Below are positions 23,339 through 36,114 of a stretch of 64,000 nucleotides of DNA, in pieces (position 1 is the stretch's first letter; the number at the start of each line of letters is the position of its first letter). Position numbers and translations under genes: made by a program. Origin of the DNA: Dichetophora obliterata (Eukaryota; Arthropoda; Insecta; Diptera; Sciomyzidae); NCBI GenBank assembly GCA_963920525.1, contig OY986436.1, positions 8,390,001-8,454,000 on the forward strand. Reading direction: 5' to 3'. Under the pieces are notes generated by a model. It was not told the DNA's origin and did not search any database. It saw only the letters and a list, made by a program, of their open reading frames with translations.

Positions 23339-23574
23339 ATATAACAAATCTAACAGGCTGGCCATTACAGAAGGTAAGTTTTACCTAAACACCTTAATTA
23401 GTCAATGTTAAATTGGTTTTGAAGGTCTAAAAGACTCGAGTTTTGAAATTTATTTTCTTTAATGTTCGCTTTGAAAATTGCTTTCAATCTGTCAACCCGG
23501 GTTTTTGATTTTCATTTTCTGTTTTTTAAAATTTTTTTTATTCAAATCATTCATCTTATATTTTCAGATAGGTT
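23339..23574. other. Spacer between piggyBac and LINE
   Basis: AT-rich, no feature recognised. The LINE coding similarity begins about 23575. Confidence 0.5.
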
Positions 23575-25815
23575 CAGGCAGAGAACCTAGAGGAGTCGAT
23601 GGAAGTTCTGATGGAGGTGCATTTTCCTAGAAGTTTTAAGTCTGATGACCCGTGGACACCCTTGAAGAAAGGAATGCACAGGTTTGACAGACTGGAAGCC
23701 GAAAGGATGATCACTATGGACGGGGTGAGGAGTGCTATACGCTCATTTGCTCCGTACAAAACATCAGGGATGGTCGGTATATTTCCGGCTATGATGCAAT
23801 GGGTGGAAGATCTCATTGCACCTAGGCTGTGGGGTATATTCGTTACTTGCCTAGCGACTGGTAACGTTCCGAGAGTCTGGAGAGAGGCGAAAGTGTTCTT
23901 TCTTCCGAAGCTCGGAAAAAAGTATTATGCTGAGGTGAAGTCGTTCAGACCGATCAGCCTAACATCTTTCCTCTTGAAAACGATGGAAAGAGTTATGGCT
24001 GACTGTCTTGAGAGCACTTCGCTGATTCAAAATCCTCTCTGTAGATGCCAACGTGCATATAGAGCAGTTGAGTGCGCCTCACGAATTGGTAAGAGTGACT
24101 GAAAAGGAGTTATTTTCAGGAGGCATTGCGATGGCCACATTTATGGACATCGAGAGTGCTTTCGACAAAAAAAACTTTGGAAGGCTGCGGCAAGCCCTGA
24201 CAGAGCGCAATGAAGGCCCAATGATAGCAAATTGGGTAGACAATATGATCAAGCACAGGGCTGCCAACATGCAGAATGGTAGAGTTAAGAATAGAGGAAG
24301 AATAAGAAGAGGATGTCCCCAGGGCGGGGTGTTATCGCCAACCCTGACGAACATAACTGCGGACTCACTACTGGTTAGGCTGGATGAATCGGGTGGGCAT
24401 ACACACGATAGGGTATACAGATTGAGTTGGTGGTCCGCAGTAGGTTCATTGACACCAGTTCTGACATCATGAAGGGAGCACTCCGAATGATTTAGGAGTG
24501 GTGTCGAGAACAAGGCCTTACCGTAAACGCAGGCAAATCAGACAATATTATCTTTACTAGAAAGAGGGTAAGCATGAGGGGATAACCACTCAGACTTTTT
24601 GGAGCTGAAATCAATATGTTCACGAAGGTTAAGAATCTAGGGATAACCCTCGATAGCAAACTGAACTGGAACGAGCATGTTGAAGATAGGAATCAAAGAG
24701 CCAAGAGGGTTCTGTTTAAGGGTAGACGCGTTTGTGGTCTCAAATGGGGGCTAAACCCAGAGGCTATGAAATGGAGCTACACTATGATGGTTAGACCTGT
24801 CATCACGTATGCTTCGTTGATTTGGTGGACAAAAGTCAGCCAGAAAATCATTAAGAAGAGACTGGAGAGAGCCCAACGGCTGGAATGTGTTTGAATAATA
24901 GATGCAAAACGCACCACTCCAACAAGCGCAATGGAGGTTCTGTTAGGTATGCTGCCGTTGGATTTAGAAACAAAGAAAACAGTGGCGCTGTCAGCCCACA
25001 GGATGTTGCGAAATTTTACGTGGCATGGGCCAGCGGCCCTGCATGGTCATATGCGTATCCTTGATATTGCATAGAGAGAAGTCAGAGAGGCGTGTATGCC
25101 TATGGACGGAAGGCAGAGAGTAAGAATAACAGAAAAATGTTATAAAACTCTTATAACAGATGGAGCCGTTTGTGAAGAAATCGTTGGTAACGATATCAGT
25201 ATACTCACAGACGGCTCTCTGATGAATGGCAGAGCCGGGGCAGGCGTTTATTCAGAAGAGTTAAGCCTATCCTGTGTACTGAGGTTAGGGAGGATTGTGT
25301 ATACCAGGCGGAAATGCTTGGCTTAGTGCATGCGCTGGACTACCTGATAGATGGCCGAATCAATGGCAAGAAAATTGTCATTGTTCTCGACAATTAGTCT
25401 GTGATTAGGTGTATGCAACGGACAGACACCACTTCCAGGTTGGCCTTAGAATGTCTTACAAAACTCAATAGGTGCGCCCAGACAAATGAGCTCACACTTA
25501 TGTGGGTGAGAGGACACTCTGGCATAGAACAGAATGAAAATGCTGATTCTTTAGCAAAAGAAGGATCAGCAGAAGAATTCTGCGGACCAGAACCACTTAT
25601 CGCTATAGGCGACAACATGGTGGCAGGCCTTATTAAACAATGGACGGACTCGGAATACCGTACAAGGTGGGAAGAAGCTGGTAATTGCAGGCAATCAAAG
25701 GCGGCCGTGAAGTGGTCTCGTAGAGAGGCAGAAAAAGTTATCCGATACAATCGAAGGACCTTAAACTGGGTTACTGCACTGGTCACAGAACACGGTCCCT
25801 TCATTTTCTTTTAAC
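23575..25815 (+). pseudogene. LOA-type LINE: reverse transcriptase plus RNase H, broken
   Basis: Plus-strand relic of a non-LTR retrotransposon. RT blocks: VKSFRPISLTSFLLKTMERV (about 23937-23995), MATFMDIESAFDKKNF (about 24131), IRRGCPQGGVLSPTLTNI (about 24304). The catalytic box is destroyed: the YADD position reads Tyr-Thr-Asp-stop at 24414-24425. Then VKNLGITLDSKLNWNEHVE (about 24628) and a thumb region. A C-terminal RNase H follows: TDGS (about 25208), QAEMLGLVHALDYL (about 25300), VLDN then a stop (about 25384), MWVRGHSGIEQNENADSLAK (about 25501-25560). RT plus RNase H without visible endonuclease fits a 5'-truncated LOA/Bilbo-type element; the I clade is the alternative. At least three frameshifts and several stops. 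Confidence 0.85.
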
Positions 25816-28800
25816 TAAAGCTGAACAGTGGTTGATCAAGGGTCAAACAGTACGAATAGCGGCCGTTCAATTTAACATATCTTATTATAAGTATGCATAT
25901 AAGTCATCGAGTGCGTTTTGAGTTGTTTTTGTTTGTACATATTCTTGTTTTGCAGTATTTGATAAATTTTTTCGAAGGCAAAATTTATAAAAGAATTGTT
26001 TTTCATGGTGGCCACTGTTCGGCCTTTGTTTTGCCATTGTTGATCGAGTGATCTTTTTTGATTATTTCGAAATCAAATTCAATCCTTGTTTGGTCAAAGA
26101 AGGGCATTGTTCGTTCTTGTATATAAATAAAACTTGGGCATTGAAACAATTGTTAGTTTTTTAAAGTTTGGTGTTTTCTGAGGAAAATACAAAAATGTCT
26201 CAAAAAAATTTTGAATAACTCACACGTTATTCTGTAGCTAATTTGAACCGTTTTTGGTCTTGAAATTTTTTTTCGAAATGGAGTGAAATTATTTGCATAT
26301 CACTAATTTTCCATTTTATTAAATAGCGAATTTTTTGTGCAAAGATATTTAAAAAAGGGGAGATTGAAAATATAGCTCTGCAGATTGGAAGATTAAAAAA
26401 AAAAAAATTACGTAAAAAATAATAAATTTTCAATAACTGGAATTTTTCTACACACACTGTAATTTTTAATTGATTGATTGGCAGTTGGCAAGAATTTAAT
26501 TTTTCAAATAAAATGGTGTAAAATAGGAAGTTTTATGTAAAAAATTCAACTATACAGACTGATAAATAGTTTGAAAAGTTAAGAAAAATGTTTCGCTAGT
26601 TCTAATTCCATTACCAGCAACTCAATTTGAGTGGAACATTTAGGCTTTGCTCCACTGTGCAGCACTGCTGAAGAAGCAGTACAAAAAAAAATTGTATAAC
26701 AGGCAAATTTAAAAACTACTAAAAGCTCACAAATTATTAAGTCGACGTGATGGCGTCAAAGTCAATCATGAATGCACCAGGCAATGCAACGCTACAATAA
26801 AGTGCAACATTTTATATAAATTAATTATTTGTTACGCTGTAATATAGCATGAAAAAAGCGCGCAGTTTTTGCTCTCCAGACTTAAGTGTTTTTGTTGTTG
26901 CTTTTTTTGTTGTTGTGGTCATTGTAACGAACGCTCGGACTGACGATTAACTTTGTGGCAAATAGCTTATATAGCTGCCCGCTGCTGCCTTCTGTGATGG
27001 TGCTCCACTGTCTACACAGGTGTGCGCCTAAAAACAGGCAAGCACCCCGCCGCTGACAACCTTTGCGTGACAGAAAATCTGCGGAAATTGCAATGGAACA
27101 ATGCGTTTTTTGTTGCTGTTGTTGTGCTTTAAAGGCGATTTCAACATGAATGACAACTGTAATTGAAAAAGTGTTTTTTTGTTTGTGTTGAAATTGCATA
27201 CTTTTCAGCTGCAGTCAGTTGAAATGTCAACAACACGCACACGTACACAAATACAAATACCAAGAATTTGCAAAAAAAAAAATAAAATCTTTACGCAAAA
27301 AATAGCTATTGTAAATTAATCCTTTTGTGTTGTTTTGTTGCCTTGTTTGGTCACTGCATAGAATTGCAGTGCAGCTTTTTAGGCACGCGTTGCAAATAAA
27401 TGCCGTTGTTGTTTCATTTAGATGCTTTTTCGGCTTATCATTGTGTTGCTATTTATATATATATATTAATTGTTATTGTTGCTGTTGTTATTGTTTTGTT
27501 ATTACTACAGCCGCACCTACTCTCAGCGTGCTAAATAATTATTGCATACTTTTGTGCTTTGCGCTAGGCGCATTGTTGAATTTCAATTGCTGCTATTGTT
27601 GCGTTAATTTTGTGAATTTTATTTTTTACTTTTATTATTTTTGGCACAGATGAGTGTGCTGCTATTGAAACTCTCTCTAAAACACACATACACTCAATAT
27701 CATGTTTGCTTAATCTCTTTGTGTTTGTTTGAAGTGTGCGCCTAAAAGCAGAACACTTGACATGCAATTGAAATGTTTTGTGCATTCATGTATGATTCTG
27801 CTGCTTTGTATTGCCATTGAAATCATTAGACAGCTACAACAATTAATAGTGTGGTTACTCTTTTTTGTTGTTGTTATTGCTTTTGCTGTAGTATTAAAAG
27901 CTTCGGTTTAACTCAAATGCAGGGATTTTGTAGTAGTCGGCTTTGCTAATGTCTAATAAGATTTGAGGTTACACGTTAATATTTTCTATTTTCTGTTTTA
28001 TGTGTGATATGTTTTAGCTCATTGTAGAAGCTTTTGTTGTTGTTGCTGCTGGGGTATCATGAGTTATTAGAGTTGGAGGCTTCAGCCTTACAGCAAACAT
28101 GTCCTACAGTAGCTCAAGCTGACACGCTCTGCACAATTATTAAGGGATTAGTTTTTACATTGAATTTAAGCATGTTTTAAGGCTTTGTTTGGAAGATAAT
28201 GAAATATAGAAAATTCAAATATGTTTATTAAAAACTAAAAGTTTGGAAAACAAATTTAAGTTTTCTTTCTATCTTTTCAATTATAAGAAAGCTGTCACAA
28301 CTATTTTTATTTTTAATCTCAATGAATATTCGCCCTTATTCTTGAACCCACGCTCGCTGTCGAAACGACGTCGAGACAAAATTGTTATATTCTGGAAACT
28401 TTCAATTTCGACGTTGAGATCTGCAGTGATTGTTCATGTCAAATGTTGAGCAAACGTCGTCAAATAAATATTATAATTTTTGATCGTCGCAATGATCTTC
28501 GACGACAATTCATTGGTGAAAGCGAGCTTAGTTAAATTTTATACTTAGAGTGCTCATAAAATATCAATGTTTATTTGCAACATCGATCATTTTAATCGAA
28601 CTTGCAATTTAATCGTATAATTTTAATAGTATAAATATCAATTAATCACTCAGCTTCTTGCAAAAAGTAATGAAGGCAGTAAACTTTTATATTTTTTTCG
28701 TATTTTGTAAGAAGCAAAACGGGCAATTTCGTAAATAAAAAACAATCAAAAAATTCTGCATTACAAAAAAAAAGACAGTAAAAAATTGTTGACTTCTTTT

Positions 28801-29734
28801 ACAATTCTCCATAAAACCTGACAATTAATTGACACCAATACCAGCTTGGGTCAGGTTTTTTGTTTACACACAAACACGTTAGAATTTAATTTAATAGCAG
28901 GGCTTGTTTCATTCATAAGCTTTGTTGTTCACAGTAACACAGTAAAACGGAAAAGAAACAAAAAGGAACAATAAAAACAACTAAATTTGCAGTACAAAAA
29001 AAAAAACCAAACAAAAACGCTCTAAAATACTCATACATATGCAAATTTTGCTATTTTATATAGGTAGGTATCTGTCGACAAAGCGCTGTTGTTGTTGTGT
29101 TTTGGGCTGTTTTCATTGTTTTTGCCATTGCAAGCGTAAATATTGAAAACGACGATATTGAAATTCAAATGAATAAAAACCTCAAACGTTCGACGCCAAG
29201 CAACCTCAGGCCACAATGCAACGAAATGCCGATGAACCAAATATTTTAACTGCCCACTAGGAATGCGTCCAAGCTATTGTTTTGTTTTGTTTGGGTTTTA
29301 TTGTTGCGCGATATTTTTCATTGTTGCTATTTTGTTGTTTTATTATCTATTGTAGCTGAGTTGGTTGTCTGTGATGTTTTTGTTGTTGGTGTCGCTGTCG
29401 TTATTGCCGCACACTTACTTTAAAATGCATTTTCAGCAGTTACACATCCGTTTCCGGTTACCAATATATGTATCTGGCTTTAACAGTCACGACTTTAGGC
29501 AAATTTTTATTGTGTCTATGTTGTTTTGTTTTATTTTTTAAAAAAATTTTTTTTTAGTATATCAACTTTTTAACATGGCGATGTATGTATCGATGTGTGT
29601 GTAAAAAAATGAATATCTGAAAGCTTACTGTTTTGCGAAAATTTAAAATTCAATGCACTTTTATTTGAACATTTATCTGGTAATTTTTTAAAAGTTTCGA
29701 GAGTAAGTTCAGAAAAATTGATGTAAATTGGTTG
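25816..29734. other. Long noncoding stretch, low complexity
   Basis: About 3.9 kb without a supportable gene. Contains GTT/CAA-rich tracts (26885-26915, 27110-27130, 27465-27500, 28035-28052, 29085-29100, 29330-29400) and a TA run near 27455. Frames such as 27327-27653 (plus) are Cys/Tyr/Phe-rich only because of the GTT/TTG composition. A 15-base word of the 2245-2820 minisatellite core, aagtcgacgtgatgg, occurs alone near 26743. No transposon ends recognised. Confidence 0.55.
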
Positions 29735-31057
29735 AGATGGTGCTATTTTCCTGCAGCCTGGAAGCATTCATTTATCATTCCGCTGCATAAATCCGGAAAT
29801 AGGTCTTTAATTGATAACTACCGTGGCATCGCAAAATTATGCGCTTTGCCTAAACTTTTAGAGGCAATTGTTACATCACGACTATCGCATAGCGTTAAAT
29901 CTTTAATGTCTCCTTTCCAACATGGATTCCTTTCTAGAAAATCCACTGTTACTAACCTTCTCGAATTTATATCAAAAACTATAGAAAACTTTGGAAAAGG
30001 CATGCAGACTGATGTTATTTACACGGATTTTAGCAAAGCTTTTGACGTTGTGAATCACAAACTATTGATCTTAAAATTACATCTTGTTGGATTTCCTATA
30101 CCTTTGGTAAAGTGGATTGAATCTTACTTAAGCAATAGAACACAATCTGTTATTTTTAAGCTCAATAAATCACATGAGTTTCCTGTTACTTCAGGAGTAC
30201 CTCAAGGAAGTCATCTTGGGCCCCTTCTGTTTCTACTTTTTATAAACGATTTGCCATCTGTCATAATGCATTCTAGCATCTTAATGTTTGCTGACGACGT
30301 CAAACTCTTCCTTTCTTTTAAAAACGATAATGACGCTGTATTTTTGCAAGCCGACATTGATCATCTTCAAACTGGTGCAAAACGAACCGTATGAACCTCA
30401 ACATGAAGAAATGCAAGCATATGTCTTTCTCGCGCAAACCACCAATTAAATGTACCTTCAAAATTTGTGGCTATCCATTGAAGTCCTTAGATAGTTTCAA
30501 TGATCTTGGAGTTACAATGGATCCTAAACTACGCTTTAATATTCATGTAAATAAAATAATAAATAGAGAAAATAGTACCTTAGGATTTATTAAACGTTGA
30601 TTTATTAAACGATTTATTAAACGTCCATTCATAACGAAAACCTTATTCACACTACATTGAATCAGTGCAGAAACAATTTCTTTTGTTTTGCTTAAGCTAT
30701 CTTTATTGTAATACTGATTTTCACTTACCACCTTATGAATATCGGTTACAACTCTTAAATCTTCCTTCTTTAAAAAATCGGAGAATTATGATAAATGCTT
30801 GTTGGATTACAAAACTTTTACATGGATATGCCAACAGTCCATATTTATTGAGTAAAATATATTTTAATATTCCTCTTCGTCCTAGAAGATCTTTTGAGTT
30901 ACTCCAAATGAACTTTTGTAGAACTAATTATTTGCAAAATGAACCTCTTAGAAGAGCTTGTGGGGATTTTAATTTTGTATGTGATGTTATATCCTTAAGT
31001 GAAACCATAGACTCAATCAAACATAAAATTATAAATTACCTGCAGTACCGTCGTTGA
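29735..31057 (+). pseudogene. 5'-truncated jockey/CR1-like LINE reverse transcriptase
   Basis: The similarity begins abruptly at about 29735 (FPAAWKHSFIIPLHKSG), typical of 5' truncation inside the RT. A 220-codon frame holds NYRGIAKLCALPKLLEAI, QHGFLSRKSTVTNLLEF, YTDFSKAFDVVNHKLL, SGVPQGSHLGPLLF (about 30192) and catalytic FADDVKLF (about 30289). It shifts frame near 30390 into FNDLGVTMDPKLRFNIHV (thumb) and again into 30665-31057, with LPPYEYRLQLLNLPSLKNRR and a C-terminus ending at a TGA. Compared with intact relatives only a few frameshifts and one short AT-rich duplication (near 30590-30620) break it. The endonuclease and ORF1 are missing. Confidence 0.88.
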
Positions 31058-31859
31058 TTATGTAAAGTCCTTTCAAACATCTGATGCATCTGGTGATTTG
31101 TAAATACATTAATATAACAATCTAAATGGAGAAAAGGACCTAAGCGTAAAATGGAAAATTTCGGTGAATAAACATCTAAATAATTTGAATGGACCTTAAC
31201 TTGGGATCTTCAGTTGCCTCATATCTTCATGATTATTGTAACTATACTTGTCGACGGTACCGTGGTGTCTTGGGTCTTTTTACCTCTTGAAATACTACGT
31301 TAGATCGATTTGTAATATATTAATATGAGTGGCCGATAAGAGCTAGTTTGTCTTGGTGCCTGCGTTCGCAACTGGTTTTCTTTATTTTATGAAAATTGGT
31401 TTGGTGAAGTTGACCTAGTTTGTCGAGTAACCACCCTGTCAGGCCTGGACCTCACCGCCTTCAGGAAGACAGAACGATATATATTATATATTTACCTATT
31501 GGAGTGGTGTTTTATTGGGTATGAGACCTTGTTTGTCACACGACTCCGCCGGATACAAAAATTGTTGCTAACTTGACCTTGTTTGTCTTGAAAACGCAAC
31601 CCTGCTTTGCTGTCTGATATTACCAATTTTGACTTTACTTTTTTTTTGTTATTTTTTATACTTTAATAAAATTATATACTTTAAGCAATTTATTAAATCT
31701 TTTTAGTTTGTTAATAATACATGACTACAATCAAAATCATACTTTTTATTTTTGAATTGTATTAAATATCTTATTTTATAATTTTAAATTTGCTATAAAA
31801 CCTGTTTAAGTTAAGCAATCAAATAAATAAAATAATAAATTAATATAGACTAATAAAAA
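31058..31859. other. LINE 3' flank and noncoding DNA
   Basis: No coding frame. The first one to two hundred bases may be the 3' UTR of the LINE just upstream, but no poly-A or short-repeat tail is obvious. TTTGTC-containing words recur at about 31346, 31420, 31536 and 31584. Confidence 0.45.
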
Positions 31860-34000
31860 GATAAAGAAATACATTGAAACAAAGCTTATGCTATAGATTG
31901 CAATATGGAAAGAGGCACAGATTTAAACATTAATGGAGATTAAAATAGAGATTTAAATAAAGAAAAAGATAAACATTGAGATTAGGTAACATATGTTGAT
32001 TACGATAGGAATAAGAATATAATAGGGATAAAGCTTGATATTGATTTTAAGTAAAACTGATATTTAAATGATGTTAATAACTTAGATTGAGATAAAGATT
32101 GAAAAGGAGTTAAAAAACAGATTCAGAAAAAGATTGACTTACTAATTAAAATACCGAATTAGATAAAAATTGATTTAAAAATTGTGGCTTAGATTTAGGT
32201 TAAGATCGGGACAATGATTTAGACTGAGATCAAAAATATTAACTGTGAGAAAAAAAATTAATATTATGAATGAGGTAAATACAATGATCAGCGCTTATCG
32301 AAGAGCTTAAGGCACCACCGTTTGAGTTCAATCATGCGCCCGGAAAATTTTAGTACTCTCTATATATTGTGGCTAATCCGTTTAGTCACTCTTGAGATGA
32401 GATGAGTCTTTTTATTGTTCATAAATTTTTTGCGGCGGTCAACGCAGAATAGGACGACCGCATCTTCGTTGGACAGATCAAGTAGAGAACAACCTGACGA
32501 AGCTTGGAATTTCCAACTGGCACCAGCAAGCAAAAGACAGAAATGGCTGGCGCAAATTCTTAGATGAGGCCAAGACCAAGATGACGCTTGTAGCGCCAAC
32601 TAAGTAAGTTAGTAAGTAATTTTTTTGCGAGTTTTAACTTAATTTTTTTACTTTTTAATATTAAACTGAACAATTTCACATTTCTTGAGTGCTTTCTCAA
32701 TTGAATACAAAATTTATCTTATTACAGTTTGCACCTTTTGAAAAATGCTTACAATATTCTATGTATCAATTCAAAATATATATTCTTAAACGTTCTCAAC
32801 ATTTTGTTGATATTTATGAAATGTTCACAAATATGTACTAAAATTTAGTATATTTAAAAAATATTACTATCGTGCCCCATGTTTTGATCACGTCTGCACA
32901 TTCGGTTGAACAGGCGCTTTGACTATGTTGATAATTAAGGTAGCTTTGTTTATATTGAGATTTAAGGAACCATTAAGATTAAGGTAAAAATTGAGATCGA
33001 GATTAAAAAAGAGACTGAAGTTGATAATAAAATTGAGATTAACTTAAGTTAGAGTTTGAGCTTCAGATTGAAAGACATATTCAGATTGAAATAAACATTG
33101 AATGTGAGAAAATATAAAACGTCTTATTAAAAAAAAAAATTGTAGGGAGTCTGAGAAACATTTTATAAAAACAACAGTTAGTTTGTTCACGTTCTTTCTT
33201 TGTTAAAACTTGCAGGTAGAGAGTAAAAATATAATTGAGAAAAACATTATCACAAAGAGAAAAAAATCACAAAAAGTACGTTAACGAAAACCAGCAGAAA
33301 CTTGCAAGGTCACAGCTGATTTTACACTTGACAGTTTTTTTAAAACCCAAAAATTGTTTAAATTCGTTTTTTCTTCAAATATTTCAAATAATTACAAAAA
33401 AATAAAACTAAGTCATCCAATATTAATTTAAATCATCGTGAAACAAATATATTTGCACCGCTAGCTACAGTTAAAACAGTTAAAAACAGCAAACGGGCTC
33501 TAAATTATTTTTAACATAAGATTTGAAACTCATAATAGTTACTATTGAAAAGCAATTTTCTATATTGTGATTTGAAATATTTTTCCGTAATTTTCAGAAA
33601 TTTAAAAGAAACCCCAAAATTGGGACGCGCCGTGGGCGTAAGACCCAAGTAAACGACCGAATCGACTCAAACCAAAATTAATGTATATTGTCAAAGGTCC
33701 ATACTAACATAATCTCTACAGTGCCAGGTAATATCACATTCGCGCTCACCTGGAGAAAATTCTAAAATTACTGATGCAAAAATGCACCAGTAGCTGAAAA
33801 TGGGTTAAAGATTGAAGTGTGAATAGAGATTGAGATTAAGAGTTTTTAATCGGGACATAAAAATGGAATGTGAGACTGAGGCAAAAATGAAGATTAACTT
33901 AAAGATTGAGAGAACGTTTAACATTGAGATACAGACTTTGCAAAAATTGAGATAGTGATTGAGAATGAAGTTAAGAAAAAGATTGAGCTAGACATTTTTT
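31860..34000. repeat. Dispersed degenerate GAGATT/AAGATTGA repeats
   Basis: Three tracts (about 31900-32260, 32940-33120 and 33800-34000) are built from loosely repeated words such as gagattaa, aagattga, ttgagata and gagattgag, always in the same strand sense. There is no fixed period. Between them lie a LINE C-terminus (32443-32607) and plain AT-rich DNA. Looks like one old short-unit array that has diverged and been interrupted. Confidence 0.5.
32443..32607 (+). pseudogene. LINE ORF2 C-terminal fragment
   Basis: A 55-codon frame reads RRIGRPHLRWTDQVENNL, then LGISNWHQQAKDRNGWRK and a short tail, ending in TAA at 32605-32607. GRPxxRWxDxV followed by A-x-DRxxWR is the conserved extreme C-terminus of some insect non-LTR elements. 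There is no upstream RT: the similarity stops at about 32443, as in a very short 5'-truncated insertion or a fragment. No stop codons within the piece. Confidence 0.7.
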
Positions 34001-35364
34001 TTTAAATTATTAATAAGCCAGAGTAACATTAGTGCTCAAAATTTAAAAAGAATTAAGATGTATAATAAATTTGTTTCATTAAATTATTTTTTCAAAATGT
34101 GACAGTTTAAAAAACTTTTATATTGAAATTTTGAAATTCTAAAAAAGATTCCCAATTCTTTCATTCTTAAATTATTTCATTCAATTCTTAAATAGATTTT
34201 TTTTCTTTATTTAAGTGACTTTCTCAAGTCTGAATCTTATGTTGCGGCTCTACTTGTGCTCAATATTTATTTATTCCAAATTTGCTCAGCTGAATGTGTG
34301 TCATGCAGACTATTCTACAAAAAGTTGAGAAAGTTCAGAGTTCTGACTGTTGTAGAAAACTTTTTTTTATTGTGTGAAACAAATCGTTTACTTAACATAT
34401 AAACAATACGCAAAAAAGAAAACCAAAATAAATAAGATACAAGATTGCTTATTTCGGCGTATTTCTATTGTGCAAATAAATCTCTCATGTATTTTGCTTG
34501 CCAAACAAATCAATCGATAAAAAAGTCAAATTGATGTGCTACTTTATGTGTAGTATTGTTAGCTGAAAGCATGCTTATATATTTTTATCGCTTATTTTTT
34601 GGTACTCTTTTATTTTTTATTTTTTGTTTTGCTTTTTTCTATAATTCACTCCATTTTGCTGCTTATTTATGATAAATGAGAGATAAAAATTGAAAGAACA
34701 CAAATGCACATACACACAGATAGCCTCACACGCATCGTTTACGTATGTATGTATGTATGAATGGGCTCTTGGGTTTGCATGTGTTGCTCAATATTGTTGA
34801 TATGAATGTGTTTGAGCTGAAGGTGTATGAGTATGGTGGGTGTGTGTGTGTTTACTGTGTATGCTCTTCTTTTACGTGTTTGTGTGCTACACTCGTGTGT
34901 ATAAATTTTAACAATCTATTTTATTCTAAGATATCTTTTGTTCGTATTATTCTCCATGTTGTTTGCCGTTTTTTTGTTATACTTTTTCATTTCTATTTCC
35001 ATTTTTATTTTACTTGTTTTTGGCTCGTTGGCTGCTTTTATTTGATTTTTATTTGCTTTGTTAAATTTTCATGCAGTTCAATGAGTTACGCTGGTATACC
35101 AAATTTTCGCAATTTTCGAAATATAGAAATAAAACAAAAAGCATAAAATGTAGGGATAGTATATAAAAAAGAAATAGCAGCAAAATGGACCATTGCAGTT
35201 TTTTTTTCTGTAATTTTTTTAATGTAGTTGCTTGTGTGCAGCAGCATAAGTTATTAAGTCATAACATTTTATTTGACTTCGAACAGTTTTTTAATTTTAA
35301 TGCAATGGTTGCTGGCTATAAATGTTTCTTTTAACGTCCTACTGTTTTTTTGAAAGAGTAAACA
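34001..35364. other. Noncoding DNA with ATGT and GT microsatellites
   Basis: (ATGT)n at about 34742-34760 and GT-rich sequence to 34900. The plus-strand frame 34745-35146 starts inside the microsatellite and is Cys/Val/Phe-rich by composition; it is not taken as a gene. Confidence 0.55.
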
Positions 35365-35547
35365 CTATTTTAGAAGAGTTGTGAATGATGTCGATAGGCT
35401 GGAGTTTTTTCTAATGGTGCCCACAAATGTCACATTTCTATACATTAATATTGCTGCCAAATTGTACGACGAAAAGAAATTGTCAGCGTAAAGTATACTC
35501 TGCCGCCGCACAGTGGCGACATCTGGCTTTCTCATCGCAAAAATCAT
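35365..35547 (-). pseudogene. piggyBac transposase internal fragment
   Basis: The 60-codon frame contains YADNFFSSYNLAAIL and NVTFVGTIRKN, the signature around the second catalytic Asp of piggyBac transposases (DNFFTSxxL then GTxRxNR). The frame ends at a TAA, and one frame over, VYSFKKTV may continue the similarity. No TTAA-bounded ends were found, so only a scrap of the element is left. It is a different part of the protein from that at 22494-22804 and cannot be its missing half, as it lies about 13 kb away on the other strand. Confidence 0.75.
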
Positions 35548-36114
35548 AACTTCTGAAGGAATTAAGATACCTCTATGATTTGCTATAAACAGGAAAATAA
35601 TACTGCTTTACCTGCACAAAATTTTATTTGAATTGACCTTTGGCATTGACATTTGGTATTTATGGTCAAAGTTAGACTTTCTAATAGATGTACAAATTAT
35701 GAATATGAAGTTCTCTATATGTGTGTTTTTTTAGAAAGAACTTACTAGAAACATGAATTATGATTAATTTATGCTTGCTGAAAACAAATACACAGTTAAT
35801 TAAAATTTCTAAAGTTAAAAATTTTTTCTACACTGGAAAAAAAAAAATTGTTCAAAAACTTTAAAAACAGCGGAAATGCAAATCTTTTGATCTTCTAAAC
35901 AAATTGAAGTATCTCAATTTTTTTTTTCTATAGAATAAAAAATTAAAAAGCTCTAACATTTAAAATTTTTATTTAAATAGAACTACCGGACGCTAAGGAA
36001 TTAATTTTTGAAGGTAGGCTTTCTGAAGAGTAAAAATCTAAACGAACGAAATTTGCAGTATTACTTTACATAGTAGAAAAAAATTTTCGAAACAAAATTT
36101 TATTACATGCATAT
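35548..36114. other. AT-rich noncoding DNA
   Basis: No coding frame or repeat recognised between the two transposase relics. Confidence 0.55.

Noticed and set aside
27327..27653. A Cys/Tyr/Phe-rich 108-codon frame that could pass for a small membrane or cysteine-rich protein.
   Set aside because: It follows from GTT/TGC-rich microsatellite-like DNA; cysteines are not regularly spaced and there is no signal peptide with a clean site.
34745..35146. A 133-codon hydrophobic frame resembling a membrane protein.
   Set aside because: It starts within an (ATGT)n microsatellite and its hydrophobicity follows from T-rich DNA.
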